Source of the DNA: Belnapia arida
GTDB taxonomy: Bacteria > Pseudomonadota > Alphaproteobacteria > Acetobacterales > Acetobacteraceae
DNA: 64,000 bases
Assembly (NCBI RefSeq): GCF_016773205.1
Contig: NZ_JAETWB010000019.1
Coordinates: 22,725 to 86,724 of the forward strand
Direction: 5' to 3'
In this document: positions 25,963 through 35,213 of the stretch, piece by piece
Position numbering within the stretch: position 1 is the stretch's first letter
Layout: each line of letters begins with the position of its first letter
Translations under genes and position numbers: made by a program
The notes under the pieces: model-generated
Databases searched by the model: none
Seen by the model: only the letters and a program-made list of their open reading frames with translations
Told to the model about the DNA's origin: nothing

Positions 25963-26430
25963 ATGACACCCCTGCCACTGATGGGCGAATTCCTCTTCCG
26001 CGCCACCCTCACGGTCGGCGCGCCCCAGCCCGTGGGCGCGACACGGACCGGCGACCTCCGCATCGTCCCCGTCACCGGCGGCCGCATCGAAGGCCCGGCG
26101 CTGACCGGCGAGATCCTCCCCGGCACCGCCGCCGACTGGCTGCGCGTCGACCCGGACGGCACGGCGCATATGGATGTGCGGCTGACCGTCAAGTCCGCCG
26201 AAGGCCACCACATCTTCATGCATTACAGCGGCATCCGCACCGCGGCGCCCGAGGTGCTGGCGCGGCTGAATGCCGGCGAGGCGGTGGACCCGGCCGAGTA
26301 CTACTTCCGCACCGCCATCCGCTTCGAGACCGGCGCCGCGCCGCTGGCCTGGCTGAACCGGATCCTCGCCATCGGCATCGGCCAGCGGCCGCCGAGCGGG
26401 CCGACCTACGATGTCTATGCCGTGAAGTAG
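25963..26430 (+). CDS. DUF3237 family protein
   Basis: A 155-residue beta-rich protein of the DUF3237 family, found in many bacteria and fungi with no established reaction. Family features are the start PLMGEFLFRATLTVGAP, GPALTGEILPGTAADWLRV, and YYFRTAIRFETGAAPLAWLN. The strong ribosome site AAGGAGGACAAGGCC precedes the ATG at 25963. It is probably cotranscribed with the rhodanese and possibly the cytochrome c gene downstream. Confidence 0.88.
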   Translation: MTPLPLMGEFLFRATLTVGAPQPVGATRTGDLRIVPVTGGRIEGPALTGEILPGTAADWLRVDPDGTAHMDVRLTVKSAEGHHIFMHYSGIRTAAPEVLARLNAGEAVDPAEYYFRTAIRFETGAAPLAWLNRILAIGIGQRPPSGPTYDVYAVK

Positions 26431-26500
26431 ATGACCGCCGCGCCGGTTGCGCCGGTGCATCGTCCTTGCTCTCTTGGCCGGACCAATAGGGGGCGGAAGG

Positions 26501-27334
26501 ATGCGGTTCTGGCTTGGATGGGGCTTGGCCCTGCTGCTTGGCGGCCAGGCCCTGGCCCAGGAGGCCGCCCTGCTGGAGCGCGGCCGCTACCTGGTCGAGG
26601 GGATTGCCGCCTGCGGCAACTGCCATACGCCGAAGGGCCCGTCCGGCGATGTGCCGGGCATGGCGCTGGCCGGCGGCCTGGTCATCGAAGAGCCAGGGCT
26701 GTTCCGCGCCGTCGCCTCCAACATCACGCCCGACCCCGAGACCGGCATCGGCCGCTGGACCGATGCGCAGATCGCACTCGCCATCCGCGAGGGGCGGCGG
26801 CCGGATGGCAGCCTGATCGGCCCGCCTATGCCAATCGAGCTCTATCGCGGCATCGCCGACCGCGACCTCGCCGCCATGGTCGCCTATCTCCGCAGCGTGC
26901 CGCCGGTGCGGAACGCGACGGGGAGGTCGAGCTTCCAGATCCCGCTGCCGCCCTCCTACGGGCCGCCGGTCGGGACGGTGGCGATGCCGGCCGACAACCC
27001 GGTCTCCCGCGGCGCCTATCTCGCCGGGCCCCTCGGGCACTGCATCGAATGCCATAGCCCGGTCGGTCCCGACGGGCGGCGCGACTGGAGCCGGGCGGGC
27101 GCCGGCGGCCCGCCGATGGCCTCGCCGCTGGGGCAGGTCGTGCCGCGCGACATCACCCCGAGGGCCATCGGCGACTGGACCGAGGCGCAGATCTTCCGCG
27201 CCATCACGCAGGGCATCTCCGCCGACGGCCACCAGCTCAACCCGCCGATGGCCTATGGCTACTATGCGCGCGTCAGCCCCGACGACCTGTCGGACATCGT
27301 GGCTTATCTGCGGGCCCTGCCCAGTGGGCCTTAG
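26501..27334 (+). CDS. diheme cytochrome c
   Basis: A 277-residue exported cytochrome with two CXXCH haem sites, CGNCH at 38-42 and CIECH at 181-185. After a Sec signal peptide (to about residue 20) come two class I cytochrome c domains, each ending in a DLAAMVAYLRS-type helix. This is the architecture of cytochrome subunits of PQQ- or flavin-dependent dehydrogenases in Acetobacteraceae, but no partner dehydrogenase is adjacent. ATG 26501 follows GGGGGCGGAAGG; a GTG at 26447 is a less likely start. Confidence 0.9.
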   Translation: MRFWLGWGLALLLGGQALAQEAALLERGRYLVEGIAACGNCHTPKGPSGDVPGMALAGGLVIEEPGLFRAVASNITPDPETGIGRWTDAQIALAIREGRRPDGSLIGPPMPIELYRGIADRDLAAMVAYLRSVPPVRNATGRSSFQIPLPPSYGPPVGTVAMPADNPVSRGAYLAGPLGHCIECHSPVGPDGRRDWSRAGAGGPPMASPLGQVVPRDITPRAIGDWTEAQIFRAITQGISADGHQLNPPMAYGYYARVSPDDLSDIVAYLRALPSGP

Positions 27335-27404
27335 TCATCTGTCCTTGAAGCTCATGGGCGCCGCCCACGAACGGACGGGATGAGCAGGCGGCTGACGGCG
27401 AGGA

Positions 27405-28085
27405 CTACCGCCGCCCGGCCATCTGCCGGTTCTCCAGCCGCGAGAGCAGCCGCACCACCGGCCAGAGCAGGATGAAGTAGATCACCGCCGCGGCCATGAT
27501 CGGCGTCGCGTTGTAGGTCACGCTCTGCGCCTGCCGCGCCTGGAAGAGCAGTTCCGGCAGCGCCACCACCGAGGCGATGGAGGTGAGCTTCACCACCTCC
27601 AGCGTGTTGGAGATGAGGTCCGGCAGCACGTTCCGCACCGCCTGCGGCAGCACCACATGCGCCATCGCCTGCGCCGCGGTGAGGCCGGTGCAGCGCGCCG
27701 CCTCCACCTGCCCGCGCGGCACGCTTTCGATGCCGGCGCGGAGGATCTCGCCGTAATAGGCGCCGGTATTGAGGAAGAAGCCGATGGCCACCGCCGTCAG
27801 CGCCGTGACCTCGAGCCCGGCGAAGGGCAGACCGGCATAGACGAAGACCAGCAGCACCAGCGGCGGCAGCGAGCGGAACAGGTCGACCCAGGCGATCAGC
27901 GGCCAGCGCACCCACCGGCTGTGCACCGTGCCGAGCAGGGCGAGGATCAGCCCGCCGAGGAAGCCGAGCGGCACCACCACGACCGAGAGCAGCAGCGTGT
28001 TGAGAAGCCCCGCCCAGAGGATCGGCCAGGCCTGCTGCAATATCTCGAGCGAGAAGAAGGCCTGGAGGAACTCATCGAAGGACAT
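27405..28085 (-). CDS. amino-acid ABC transporter permease
   Basis: A 226-residue permease of the HisMQ/GlnP family with five or so helices. The EAA loop is EAARCTGLTAAQAMAHVVLPQA, with the conserved G before the second helix of the loop. It forms the membrane channel with the permease coded just upstream. It is the last gene of a four-gene minus-strand operon (binding protein, ATPase, permease, permease) with three-base spacing to the previous gene. Confidence 0.93.
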   Translation of the reverse strand: MSFDEFLQAFFSLEILQQAWPILWAGLLNTLLLSVVVVPLGFLGGLILALLGTVHSRWVRWPLIAWVDLFRSLPPLVLLVFVYAGLPFAGLEVTALTAVAIGFFLNTGAYYGEILRAGIESVPRGQVEAARCTGLTAAQAMAHVVLPQAVRNVLPDLISNTLEVVKLTSIASVVALPELLFQARQAQSVTYNATPIMAAAVIYFILLWPVVRLLSRLENRQMAGRR

Positions 28086-28088
28086 GGC

Positions 28089-28769
28089 TCAACGCTTCCA
28101 GGCGAAGCGCGTCTCGACCCAGCGGCCGAGGATCACGACGGGCAGGAACAGCACGAGATAGGCGACCGCCCCGAGCGTCAGCGGCGTCGGGTTGAAGCTG
28201 AAGGAGACGCCCGCCTGCGCCGCGCCCAGGATTTCCTGCACCGCGACGACGGAGGCCAGCGCCGTCCCCTTGGTGATGGCGATGGTGCGGTTGGTCAGCG
28301 GCGGGATCACCATTCGCACCGCCTGCGGCAGCACGACCAGGGTGAAGGTGTCGAGGAAGCCGAGCCCCGTGCTCCGCGCCGCTTCCCATTGGCCCTTGGG
28401 CACGGCGGTGATGCCGGCCCAGAAGATTTCCTCGGTGAAGGCCATCAGCACCAGCGAGAGCGCCAGCCAGGCCGCCGCGAAGCCGGAGAGCGAGAGCCCC
28501 GCCGCGGGAAGCCCGAAATAGAGCAGCGCGATGATGACCAGCGGCGGCAGCGCCCGGAACAGGTCCACGACGAAGATGATCGCCCAGTTCAGCACCCGGA
28601 TGCCCAGGCTGCGCAGCACCGCCAGCGCCAGCCCCGCCGCAACCCCGGCCAGGATGATGCAGGCGGCGAGCAGGATGGTGAGCCAGAAGCCCTCGATGAT
28701 CTTCGGCAGGTATTCGGCGGCCACGCGCGCGTTGAAGAAGCTGTCGAGGAAGCGGTCCCAATTGGTCAC
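28089..28769 (-). CDS. amino-acid ABC transporter permease
   Basis: A 226-residue HisMQ/GlnP-family permease and paralogue of its downstream neighbour. The EAA loop reads EAARSTGLGFLDTFTLVVLPQ, and the LFRALPPLVIIALLYFGLP segment is typical of polar amino-acid permeases. It lies three bases after the ATPase gene. Together with the neighbouring permease it should form a heterodimeric channel for polar amino acids. Confidence 0.93.
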   Translation of the reverse strand: MTNWDRFLDSFFNARVAAEYLPKIIEGFWLTILLAACIILAGVAAGLALAVLRSLGIRVLNWAIIFVVDLFRALPPLVIIALLYFGLPAAGLSLSGFAAAWLALSLVLMAFTEEIFWAGITAVPKGQWEAARSTGLGFLDTFTLVVLPQAVRMVIPPLTNRTIAITKGTALASVVAVQEILGAAQAGVSFSFNPTPLTLGAVAYLVLFLPVVILGRWVETRFAWKR

Positions 28770-28772
28770 GGG

Positions 28773-29513
28773 TCAGTGCCGCTCGATCTGGCCGATGAAG
28801 GCGCGCGTCCGCTCCTGCTGCGGGTTGCCGAAGATCGCCTCGGGCGGACCCTCCTCGACGATGCGGCCGCCATCCATGAACACCACCCGGTCCGCCGCCG
28901 CGCGGGCGAAGCCCATCTCGTGGCTGACGACGACCATGGTCATGCCGCTCTCGCGCAGCTCCCGCATCGCCTGGAGCACGCCGCCGACCAGCTCCGGGTC
29001 GAGCGCCGAGGTCGGCTCGTCGAACAGCATCACGCGGGGCTCCAGCGCGATGGCCCGCGCGATGGCGACGCGCTGCTGCTGCCCGCCCGAGAGCTGGCCC
29101 GGGTAATGCCCGGCACGGTCCGCCAGGTGCACCCGCTCCAGCGCCTGCCGTGCCCTGGCCTCCGCCTCCGCCCGTGGCAGCCCCTGCACCCGGCGCAAGG
29201 CCAGCGCGACATTCCCGAGCGCCGTCATGTGCGGATAGAGGTTGAAGGACTGGAAGACCATCCCAATCCGCTGACGGGCCTTGTTGATGTCGGTACGGCG
29301 GTCGAGCATGTCGATGCCGTCCACCGTGATGCTGCCGTCGCTCGGCTCCTCCAGCCGGTTGAGGCAGCGCAGCAGCGTCGACTTCCCCGAGCCGCTCGGC
29401 CCGATGACGAAGACCAGCTCACGCTCCCGCACCGCGAGATCGACGCCCTTCAGCACATGCAGGCCGCCGAAATGCTTGTGGACGCCGCGCGCCTCGACGA
29501 TCGCGGCGCTCAC
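28773..29513 (-). CDS. amino-acid ABC transporter ATP-binding protein
   Basis: A 246-residue GlnQ/HisP-type ATPase. Walker A is GPSGSGKS (38-45), the Q-loop glutamine is Q88, the signature is LSGGQ (141-145) and Walker B is VMLFDE (161-166), with the D-loop SALDPE after it and the switch histidine in [10 protein letters not shown]. It powers the two adjacent permeases. Its ATG overlaps the stop of the binding-protein gene (ATGA), showing translational coupling. Confidence 0.96.
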   Translation of the reverse strand: MSAAIVEARGVHKHFGGLHVLKGVDLAVRERELVFVIGPSGSGKSTLLRCLNRLEEPSDGSITVDGIDMLDRRTDINKARQRIGMVFQSFNLYPHMTALGNVALALRRVQGLPRAEAEARARQALERVHLADRAGHYPGQLSGGQQQRVAIARAIALEPRVMLFDEPTSALDPELVGGVLQAMRELRESGMTMVVVSHEMGFARAAADRVVFMDGGRIVEEGPPEAIFGNPQQERTRAFIGQIERH

Positions 29514-30376
29514 CCGCAGGCCGCGCGCACCGGCGTCGCGTCATAGCCCGGCAGGCCGGGCGGGCCATAGCCGGGGAAGGGGACGCGCTCCGCATCGTCC
29601 TCCTTCGGCGCTGCGCCGAACCACTTCTCGGAAAGCCGCGCGATGGTGCCGTCCTTCTTGAGGCATTCGATTGCCTCCTCGAGCTGCGCCCGCATCGCCG
29701 TGTTGTCCTGCCGCGTCGGCGTCCCCCAATGGAAGCGCGTGCCGGGCAGCGCGAAGTCGGCGATGAATTGCGGCGTGCGCGCCGCCGAGTACTTGATCAC
29801 CGTGTTGCCCGAGAGGTTGGCATAGGCTCGGCCCTGTAGCACCGCCTGCACCGCATCCGGCTGGCTGTCGAAGGCGAGCAGCGTCAGTCCCAGCCGCTCG
29901 GCGTTGTTGCGCACCCATTGCTCATAGGGCGTGCCCTTGTTCACGCTGACCGTTTTGCCGCGCAGGTCCTCCTCCGAGCGGATCGGCGTGGTGCCGCGCC
30001 TGATGCCGAATTGCAGCTCGGTCCAGAGATAGCCCTCGGTGAAGAGCAGGCTACGCGCCCGCTCCTCCGTCACCGTCACGGGCGCGCAGAGAAAATCGTA
30101 GCGCCCCGCATTCATCGCCGGGATGAGGCCCGAGAAGCTGGCGCTGTCGATGACGAGCTGCCGCCCCAGCCGCTTCGCCACGGCATCAAAGAGGTCGATC
30201 TGGAAGCCCTGCACCCCGCCCTGGAGGCTCGGGAAGGCGTGCGGCGCGAAGGTGCCATCCACCGCGCAGCGCAGCGGCGGCTGGCCGCCGGCCGGGGCAC
30301 CGACGGTGGTCTGGGCGAGGGCCGGCGCGGCCAGCAGGCCGGCGCCCAGCAGGGTGGCGAGGAAGGCACGGATCAT
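29510..30376 (-). CDS. amino-acid ABC transporter substrate-binding protein
   Basis: A 288-residue periplasmic family-3 binding protein. A Sec signal peptide (residues 1-22, ending ALAQ) is followed by [30 protein letters not shown] and [15 protein letters not shown], the amino-acid contact region of family 3, then [14 protein letters not shown]. The precise amino acid is not predictable. The frame extends to 30454; ATG 30376 begins the signal peptide. It is the first gene of the four-gene operon. Confidence 0.93.
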   Translation of the reverse strand: MIRAFLATLLGAGLLAAPALAQTTVGAPAGGQPPLRCAVDGTFAPHAFPSLQGGVQGFQIDLFDAVAKRLGRQLVIDSASFSGLIPAMNAGRYDFLCAPVTVTEERARSLLFTEGYLWTELQFGIRRGTTPIRSEEDLRGKTVSVNKGTPYEQWVRNNAERLGLTLLAFDSQPDAVQAVLQGRAYANLSGNTVIKYSAARTPQFIADFALPGTRFHWGTPTRQDNTAMRAQLEEAIECLKKDGTIARLSEKWFGAAPKEDDAERVPFPGYGPPGLPGYDATPVRAACG

Positions 30377-30549
30377 GGGCGAGGGGCTCCCGGCAGGCGT
30401 CGGGGCGGGACGATCCCGCATTCCTTGCTGCGGCGCAACCGGGAGCGCTGCCACGAAATCGCCCCATCACCGACCAGAAGCTGCCAAGCGCCGGGTGTTC
30501 TTATCGCTGCACGGGCCGACTGGCCCATCGATGAACGGAGCAACTCAGC

Positions 30550-30768
30550 ATGCAACGGATCGCCTGCAGCCTGATCGGCGCCTCCCTGGCCGTGATCTCG
30601 GCCCTGGTCGCCCTGCTGCTGTCCGACGCCTTCACCCCCGGCCGCGTGCCGCCGATGCTGGCCTTCTGGGCGGCCTGCGGCGCCGGCGGCATGCTGATCG
30701 CCGGGCTGATGATGTTGGAACGCACCAGCCGGGACCGCCACCCGGTCCCGGCCCTCTACGGCCGCTAA
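30550..30768 (+). CDS. small two-helix membrane protein, unknown
   Basis: A 72-residue protein with two predicted membrane helices (about residues 5-25 and 37-55) and a polar C-terminal tail. It belongs to no family I recognise. ACGGAGCAACTCAGC precedes the ATG. It lies alone between the minus-strand amino-acid transporter and porin genes. Confidence 0.6.
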   Translation: MQRIACSLIGASLAVISALVALLLSDAFTPGRVPPMLAFWAACGAGGMLIAGLMMLERTSRDRHPVPALYGR

Positions 30769-30785
30769 GGCCGGCGCGGCACGGA

Positions 30786-32324
30786 TCAGAACGCCATCTG
30801 GGACCGCAGCCCGATCGTGTGGAAGCGGTCGCCGATCTGCTGGGTGCCGGCGGTATTCAGCCGGTCCACGTTGACGATGTTCCAATCAAGCATGAAGCGC
30901 AGGAAGTTGGTCGGGTACCAGGACAGGCCCAGGCCCACCACCTCCTGCCGGCCGCCATGGACGCCGCCAGTCGCCGCCTGCGCCTGGCCGCGGGTGACCT
31001 TGTCGTTCAGGTCGGCGACGCTGTAGCGGGCCATCAGCTCCCAGGCGCCCCAGCCGCCGCCGCTGAAGTCGAAGGGGCGCGCGGGGTTGGGCCGGCCAAA
31101 GGCGGCGGAGGAGGTGCTGTAGCGCCGCGGCTCGCCGGTCATGACCCAGCTTGCCTCGACATAGCCGCCATCGAAGGTCAGGTCGGGCCGCAGCGCGCCG
31201 CTGGTCTGGGCCTGTGCCACGTTGATCTGCTGGTACTCGCCCTGCAGCATGAAGTTGCGCCAGCGCACGCCGAACTCGGGACCCCAGGCGCTGGCATTGT
31301 CGGCCGCCAGGTTCCCGGTATCGATCAGCCGGGTGGAAGGATCGCCGGCGCGCCATTCCGGCCGGTCGCGCAGGCGAAGCGTCTGGCCGTCCGCCTGCCG
31401 CCGCAGGTCGAAGGCGTAGGAGCCGGTGACGCCGAGATGCAGGTCGGTATCGGCATCGGTATAGGGTCGGCCGGCCACGCGGCCGACGAAGCCGGTTTGC
31501 CCGCTGGTGGCCTGGGTGGTGCTGTTCGAGCCAGCGACGTCGCCGGTGAGGTAGCCTGCGGCAAACCAGCGGCTCGCCGCCCAGCGTCCGCCGACCGAGG
31601 CACGAGCGTCACCGGCCGTGATGTTTCGGGCGATCTCCATGATGCTCGGCCGCTCGAGGAACAGGAAGTCGTTCGAGCTCATGGAGTCGGCCAGGCCGTA
31701 ATAGGGCTTGTAGTAGCCGACCGTCAGCGCCAGCGGCCGGATCGGAGTCCAGGTGAGGTTGGCCTCGTAGAGCGACGGCGTGCCGTCGGGCGAACCGCCG
31801 AAATCGGGCGTCACGCTCAGCAACAGGTCGTCGTACTTGAAGCCGAAGTACAGACGGCCGCGGCGGAGGTTCTCGCCGAAGGAGTTGAGCCGCGGCGCTC
31901 CCGCGGTGCGGTCGCCCTGGAGGGCGCCACCGACGTCGTACTGAAATTGCGCGCCGAGATAGGCGCTGAAGCGGCCGTCGGCGGAGGTGATGGTCGGCCG
32001 GTTGCTCGGGAAGCCGATGCGCACCTGGTCGGCCGGCGGCTGCCCGGTGAGGCGCGGCGCGGCCTCGATCTGGCGCTGCGTGGTTTCGACCTGACGCTGC
32101 GCGGCCTGCGCCTCGGAGCGGGCCTGCGCGGCATCCTGCTTGGCCGCGCGGGTCTCGGTCTCGCGCACCTGCATGTCGCGCCGCATGCGGGTCAACTCGC
32201 CCTGCAGCGACCGGATCTGCCGCTCGATCGCCTCCATCCGCGCAGCCTCCTGCGCCCGGGCAGGCTGTGCCGCTACCGCAAGAAGAACACTGCCTGCTGC
32301 CAGAATTCGGGCCTTACGCATCAT
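30786..32324 (-). CDS. OprO/OprP-like porin
   Basis: About 512 residues of an outer-membrane porin of the phosphate-selective porin O/P family. A signal peptide ending in ARAQ is followed by an N-terminal coiled coil (about 25-80, rich in Glu, Gln, Arg and Ala), a linker, then a 16-strand barrel starting SADGRFSAYLGAQFQYD and ending in RSQMAF with terminal Phe. LTVGYYKPYYGLADS is the typical OprP-family loop. Whether it is selective for phosphate or another anion is not visible. Start choice is among ATG codons at 32342, 32324 and 32321; none has a strong ribosome site. Confidence 0.87.
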   Translation of the reverse strand: MMRKARILAAGSVLLAVAAQPARAQEAARMEAIERQIRSLQGELTRMRRDMQVRETETRAAKQDAAQARSEAQAAQRQVETTQRQIEAAPRLTGQPPADQVRIGFPSNRPTITSADGRFSAYLGAQFQYDVGGALQGDRTAGAPRLNSFGENLRRGRLYFGFKYDDLLLSVTPDFGGSPDGTPSLYEANLTWTPIRPLALTVGYYKPYYGLADSMSSNDFLFLERPSIMEIARNITAGDARASVGGRWAASRWFAAGYLTGDVAGSNSTTQATSGQTGFVGRVAGRPYTDADTDLHLGVTGSYAFDLRRQADGQTLRLRDRPEWRAGDPSTRLIDTGNLAADNASAWGPEFGVRWRNFMLQGEYQQINVAQAQTSGALRPDLTFDGGYVEASWVMTGEPRRYSTSSAAFGRPNPARPFDFSGGGWGAWELMARYSVADLNDKVTRGQAQAATGGVHGGRQEVVGLGLSWYPTNFLRFMLDWNIVNVDRLNTAGTQQIGDRFHTIGLRSQMAF

Positions 32325-32445
32325 CCACAACCCCCAAGCCATGCGGCGGCGGACCATGCCGCCGCCGTATAGCCGGAGGATGATGCTCAGGTTTCAGATG
32401 AGCTACAATTCAGCCCGGGCCGGATGAAGCGGTTCGGTCGGTTCT

Positions 32446-33534
32446 CTACTGTCCGGCGAATTCCGGATACATGGCGGCGAGCCCCGCCTCGCTCGCCTCG
32501 CACCGCCCGCGCTCGGTGATGAGCCCCGTCACCAGCCGCGCCGGCGTCACGTCGAAGGCCGGGTTGGCCGCGGCGCTGCCCTCGGCGACGACGCGCACCG
32601 TCTCGATCCGCCCGTCCGCGGTGCGGCCGGTCAGCTCCGTCACCTCCGCCCCCGACCGCTCCTCGATCGGGATTTCGGCGACGCCATCCCGCACCCGCCA
32701 GTCGAGCGTCGAATGCGGCAGCGCCACCCAGAAGGGGATGCCGTTGTCGCGCGCCGCCAGCGCCTTCAGATAGGTGCCGATCTTGTTGGCGACATCGCCC
32801 TGCCGCGTCACCCGGTCGGTGCCGACGATGCAGAGATCGACATCGCCATGCTGCATCAGGTGCCCGCCGGCATTATCGGCGATGACGGTGTGGGGGACGC
32901 CATGGGCGCCGAGCTCGAAGGCAGTCAGCGCCGCGCCCTGGTTGCGCGGCCGGGTCTCGTCGACCCAGACATGCACGTCATGGCCCGCGTCATGCGCCAT
33001 GTAGATCGGCGCCAGCGCCGTGCCCCAGTCGACGGTCGCCAGCCAGCCGGCATTGCAATGGGTCAGCACGTTGACCTTGCCCTTCCGCGCCGCGACCTCG
33101 GCCAGCAGCGGCAGCCCGTTCTCGCCGATGCGCTGGCAGGTCTCGGCATCGTCGTCGGCGATGGCGGCCGCCTCGGCATAGGCTGCCTCCGCCCGCGCCT
33201 CGACGGGCAGGTTGTGCAGCGCCGCCCGCTGCCGGTCGAGCGCCCAGCGCAGGTTGATCGCCGTCGGCCGGGTCGCATTCAGCGCCGGCAGCACCCGGTC
33301 GAGCGAGGTGGGGTCGGCCCGCATGGCCAGCGCCACGCCATAGGCCGCGACGGCGCCGATCAGCGGCGCCCCGCGCACCTGCATGGAGCGGATCGCATGC
33401 GCCGCCGCCTCCCATGTCGTGAGCTGCAGGATATCGACCGACCAGGGCAGCCTGGTCTGGTCGAAGATGCGGACGGACCAGCCATCCTCGGGGTCCACCC
33501 AGACGCTGCGATAGGAAGTGCCGTTGATCTTCAT
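32446..33534 (-). CDS. mtnA: S-methyl-5-thioribose-1-phosphate isomerase
   Basis: A 362-residue enzyme of the methionine salvage pathway converting 5-methylthioribose 1-phosphate to the ribulose form. The catalytic pair is present: C160 in VLTHCNAGW and D240 in [12 protein letters not shown], at the same numbers as in the Bacillus enzyme. The early [10 protein letters not shown] and late [19 protein letters not shown] motifs are also present. No other mtn gene is in the window, so it may serve alone, as in bacteria with the DHAP shunt (inference). Confidence 0.96.
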   Translation of the reverse strand: MKINGTSYRSVWVDPEDGWSVRIFDQTRLPWSVDILQLTTWEAAAHAIRSMQVRGAPLIGAVAAYGVALAMRADPTSLDRVLPALNATRPTAINLRWALDRQRAALHNLPVEARAEAAYAEAAAIADDDAETCQRIGENGLPLLAEVAARKGKVNVLTHCNAGWLATVDWGTALAPIYMAHDAGHDVHVWVDETRPRNQGAALTAFELGAHGVPHTVIADNAGGHLMQHGDVDLCIVGTDRVTRQGDVANKIGTYLKALAARDNGIPFWVALPHSTLDWRVRDGVAEIPIEERSGAEVTELTGRTADGRIETVRVVAEGSAAANPAFDVTPARLVTGLITERGRCEASEAGLAAMYPEFAGQ

Positions 33535-33599
33535 GGCCGGTGCTTGCGTCTCAAGGGAGCATCACGTCAAGCGGTAGTCGGATGAAGCCCCGCCTGCCG

Positions 33600-34085
33600 C
33601 TAGATCCGCTGGTGCAGCGCGCAGACCAGGGTGAAGAGCCGCCGCGCCGACTCGAAGTCGAGGCCGATGCGGCCTTCCAGCCGCTCCACCAGCAGCGCCG
33701 CGCCCTCGTTGTGCAGCCCTCGCCGGCCCATGTCGATCGCCTGGATGCGCGCCTCGTGCCCACCCTCGGTGACCGCCTGCTCATGGCTTTGGACGATCAG
33801 GTGATAGTCCTTGATGAGCCGCCGAAAAGGCCCGAGCGCCAGCGCCACCGCCCGCACCGCCTCCTCCGTGCCATCGCGTATGTCGAAGACCAGCCGCCCG
33901 TCCCGCACACAGAGATACAGCACGAAGGGCCCGCCTGGCACGCCAAGCGGGTCGAAGCTGTTGCTGGCCAGCAGGTCCTGCACCGCCTGCCTGCGGTCCG
34001 CCTCGGCATAGGCAGAGGGGAGGGGGCTGGCATCCGGCAGTTCCAGCCGGACGATCCGCCGCTCGGGGGGCTCTTCCTCAGGCAT
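33600..34085 (-). CDS. UPF0262 family protein
   Basis: A 161-residue protein of UPF0262, a family largely confined to alphaproteobacteria and of unknown function. Family landmarks are the FVLYLCVRDGRLVFDIRD segment, RRLIKDYHLIVQSHEQAV and RGLHNEGAALLVERLEG. The ATG at 34085 lies eight bases inside the end of the DUF983 gene, so the two are coupled. Confidence 0.88.
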   Translation of the reverse strand: MPEEEPPERRIVRLELPDASPLPSAYAEADRRQAVQDLLASNSFDPLGVPGGPFVLYLCVRDGRLVFDIRDGTEEAVRAVALALGPFRRLIKDYHLIVQSHEQAVTEGGHEARIQAIDMGRRGLHNEGAALLVERLEGRIGLDFESARRLFTLVCALHQRI

Positions 34086-34566
34086 TCCGGTCGGGCAGTC
34101 CGCGCAGCGGGGGCGCGGCCGCGGCCGGCGCCTCCTCCTCGTCATCCTCCTCGACCGAGACGATCCCGAGCGTGCTCATCCACCCCACCACAGCGCCCTT
34201 GATGGGTCGCAGCAGCAGGATGCAGAGGATGGTGAAGAGAGGCAACCAAATGACCATGTGAAGCCACATCGGCGGCTCATAAGCCTTCTCCACCCAGAAG
34301 ACGGGCGGCACCAGCAGATGGCCGACGAGGAAGATGACGAAGTAGGGCGGTGCGTCATCCGCCCGCAACCGGGCGAGCGGCGCGTGGCAGTTGCTGCATT
34401 CCGGCACCAGCGCCAGGTAGCCGGCGAAGACCCGGCCGACGCCGCAATAGGGGCAGCGGTTGCGGATGCCCCGGCCTATCGCCGTGCCGAGCGGCGCCGG
34501 CACGAAGCGTGGCGGCTTGGCGTCAGTGGTCGTCCCGTCCCAGCGCATCGGGGTGTCCTTTTCCAT
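34078..34566 (-). CDS. DUF983 zinc-ribbon membrane protein
   Basis: A 162-residue protein with an N-terminal zinc ribbon (CPYCG and CSNCHAP) followed by two membrane helices separated by a short loop, the DUF983 layout. The DDAPPYF segment links the ribbon and first helix. Role unknown; members occur near cytochrome oxidase or nucleotide hydrolase genes in alphaproteobacteria. The start is the ATG at 34566 or 34548; the frame runs to 34704 but without family similarity. It is divergent from the ferritin-like gene. Confidence 0.85.
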   Translation of the reverse strand: MEKDTPMRWDGTTTDAKPPRFVPAPLGTAIGRGIRNRCPYCGVGRVFAGYLALVPECSNCHAPLARLRADDAPPYFVIFLVGHLLVPPVFWVEKAYEPPMWLHMVIWLPLFTILCILLLRPIKGAVVGWMSTLGIVSVEEDDEEEAPAAAAPPLRGLPDRNA

Positions 34567-34642
34567 GGCCGCCAAAGCGCCATAGCCCCGCCCGGCGTTC
34601 CCGAGCGTCGGGGCATGCCGCCGGAACGGTCCACCCGTCCGG

Positions 34643-34668
34643 GGAACCGCCCCCCGCCCGGCGCTGTT
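34643..34668 (+). promoter_or_regulatory. candidate EcfG (general stress sigma) promoter
   Basis: GGAAC at 34643-34647 and TGTT at 34665-34668 with 17 bases between, 29 bases before the ATG of the ferritin-like gene. This fits the alphaproteobacterial EcfG pattern GGAAC-N16/17-CGTT with one mismatch, and ferritin-like DUF892 genes are common members of that regulon. Confidence 0.5.
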
Positions 34669-34697
34669 CCTTGCGCAGGAAACACAGGAGACACTCC

Positions 34698-35207
34698 ATG
34701 GCAAGCAGCGCCCAGGACATCTACATCACCGGCCTCAAGAACGCCCATGCCCTCGAGACGCAGGCGGTTCAGCTGCTCGAGCGCCAGATCGAGAGGATCG
34801 AGAACTATCCCGAGATGGCGGCCCGCATGAAGTCCCATGTGGAGGAGAGCCGCATCCAGGCCCAGCGCCTGGAGCAGATTCTCGAGCGGCACGGCACCAG
34901 CCATTCCGCGCTGAAGGATTTCGGCACCGGTCTGATGGGCAATCTCGCCGCCATGGCGCATGCCCCGATGCAGGACGAGATCCTGAAGAACACCTTCGCC
35001 AACTACGCCTTCGAGCATTTCGAGATCGCGTCCTATCGCGCCCTCATGGAGATGGCGCAGGCGGCTGGTGACCAGGAGGGCCTTGGCCTGTTGCAGCAGA
35101 GCCTGCAAGAGGAGGTGAAGATGGCCGAATTCGTCGGCCAGAGCCTGCCGCAGACGGTCCAGCGCTACATCCAGCTCGAGACCAGCGGCCAGAAGTCCGG
35201 CATCTAG
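34698..35207 (+). CDS. DUF892/YciE ferritin-like stress protein
   Basis: A 169-residue four-helix-bundle protein of the YciE/DUF892 ferritin-like family, induced by general stress in many bacteria. The opening DIYITGLKNAHALETQAVQL, the HVEESRIQAQRLEQIL helix and YAFEHFEIASYRALMEMA carry the Glu/His residues expected of a di-metal site. CACAGGAGACACTCC precedes the ATG. An EcfG-like promoter lies just upstream. Confidence 0.92.
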   Translation: MASSAQDIYITGLKNAHALETQAVQLLERQIERIENYPEMAARMKSHVEESRIQAQRLEQILERHGTSHSALKDFGTGLMGNLAAMAHAPMQDEILKNTFANYAFEHFEIASYRALMEMAQAAGDQEGLGLLQQSLQEEVKMAEFVGQSLPQTVQRYIQLETSGQKSGI

Positions 35208-35213
35208 CCTCGC

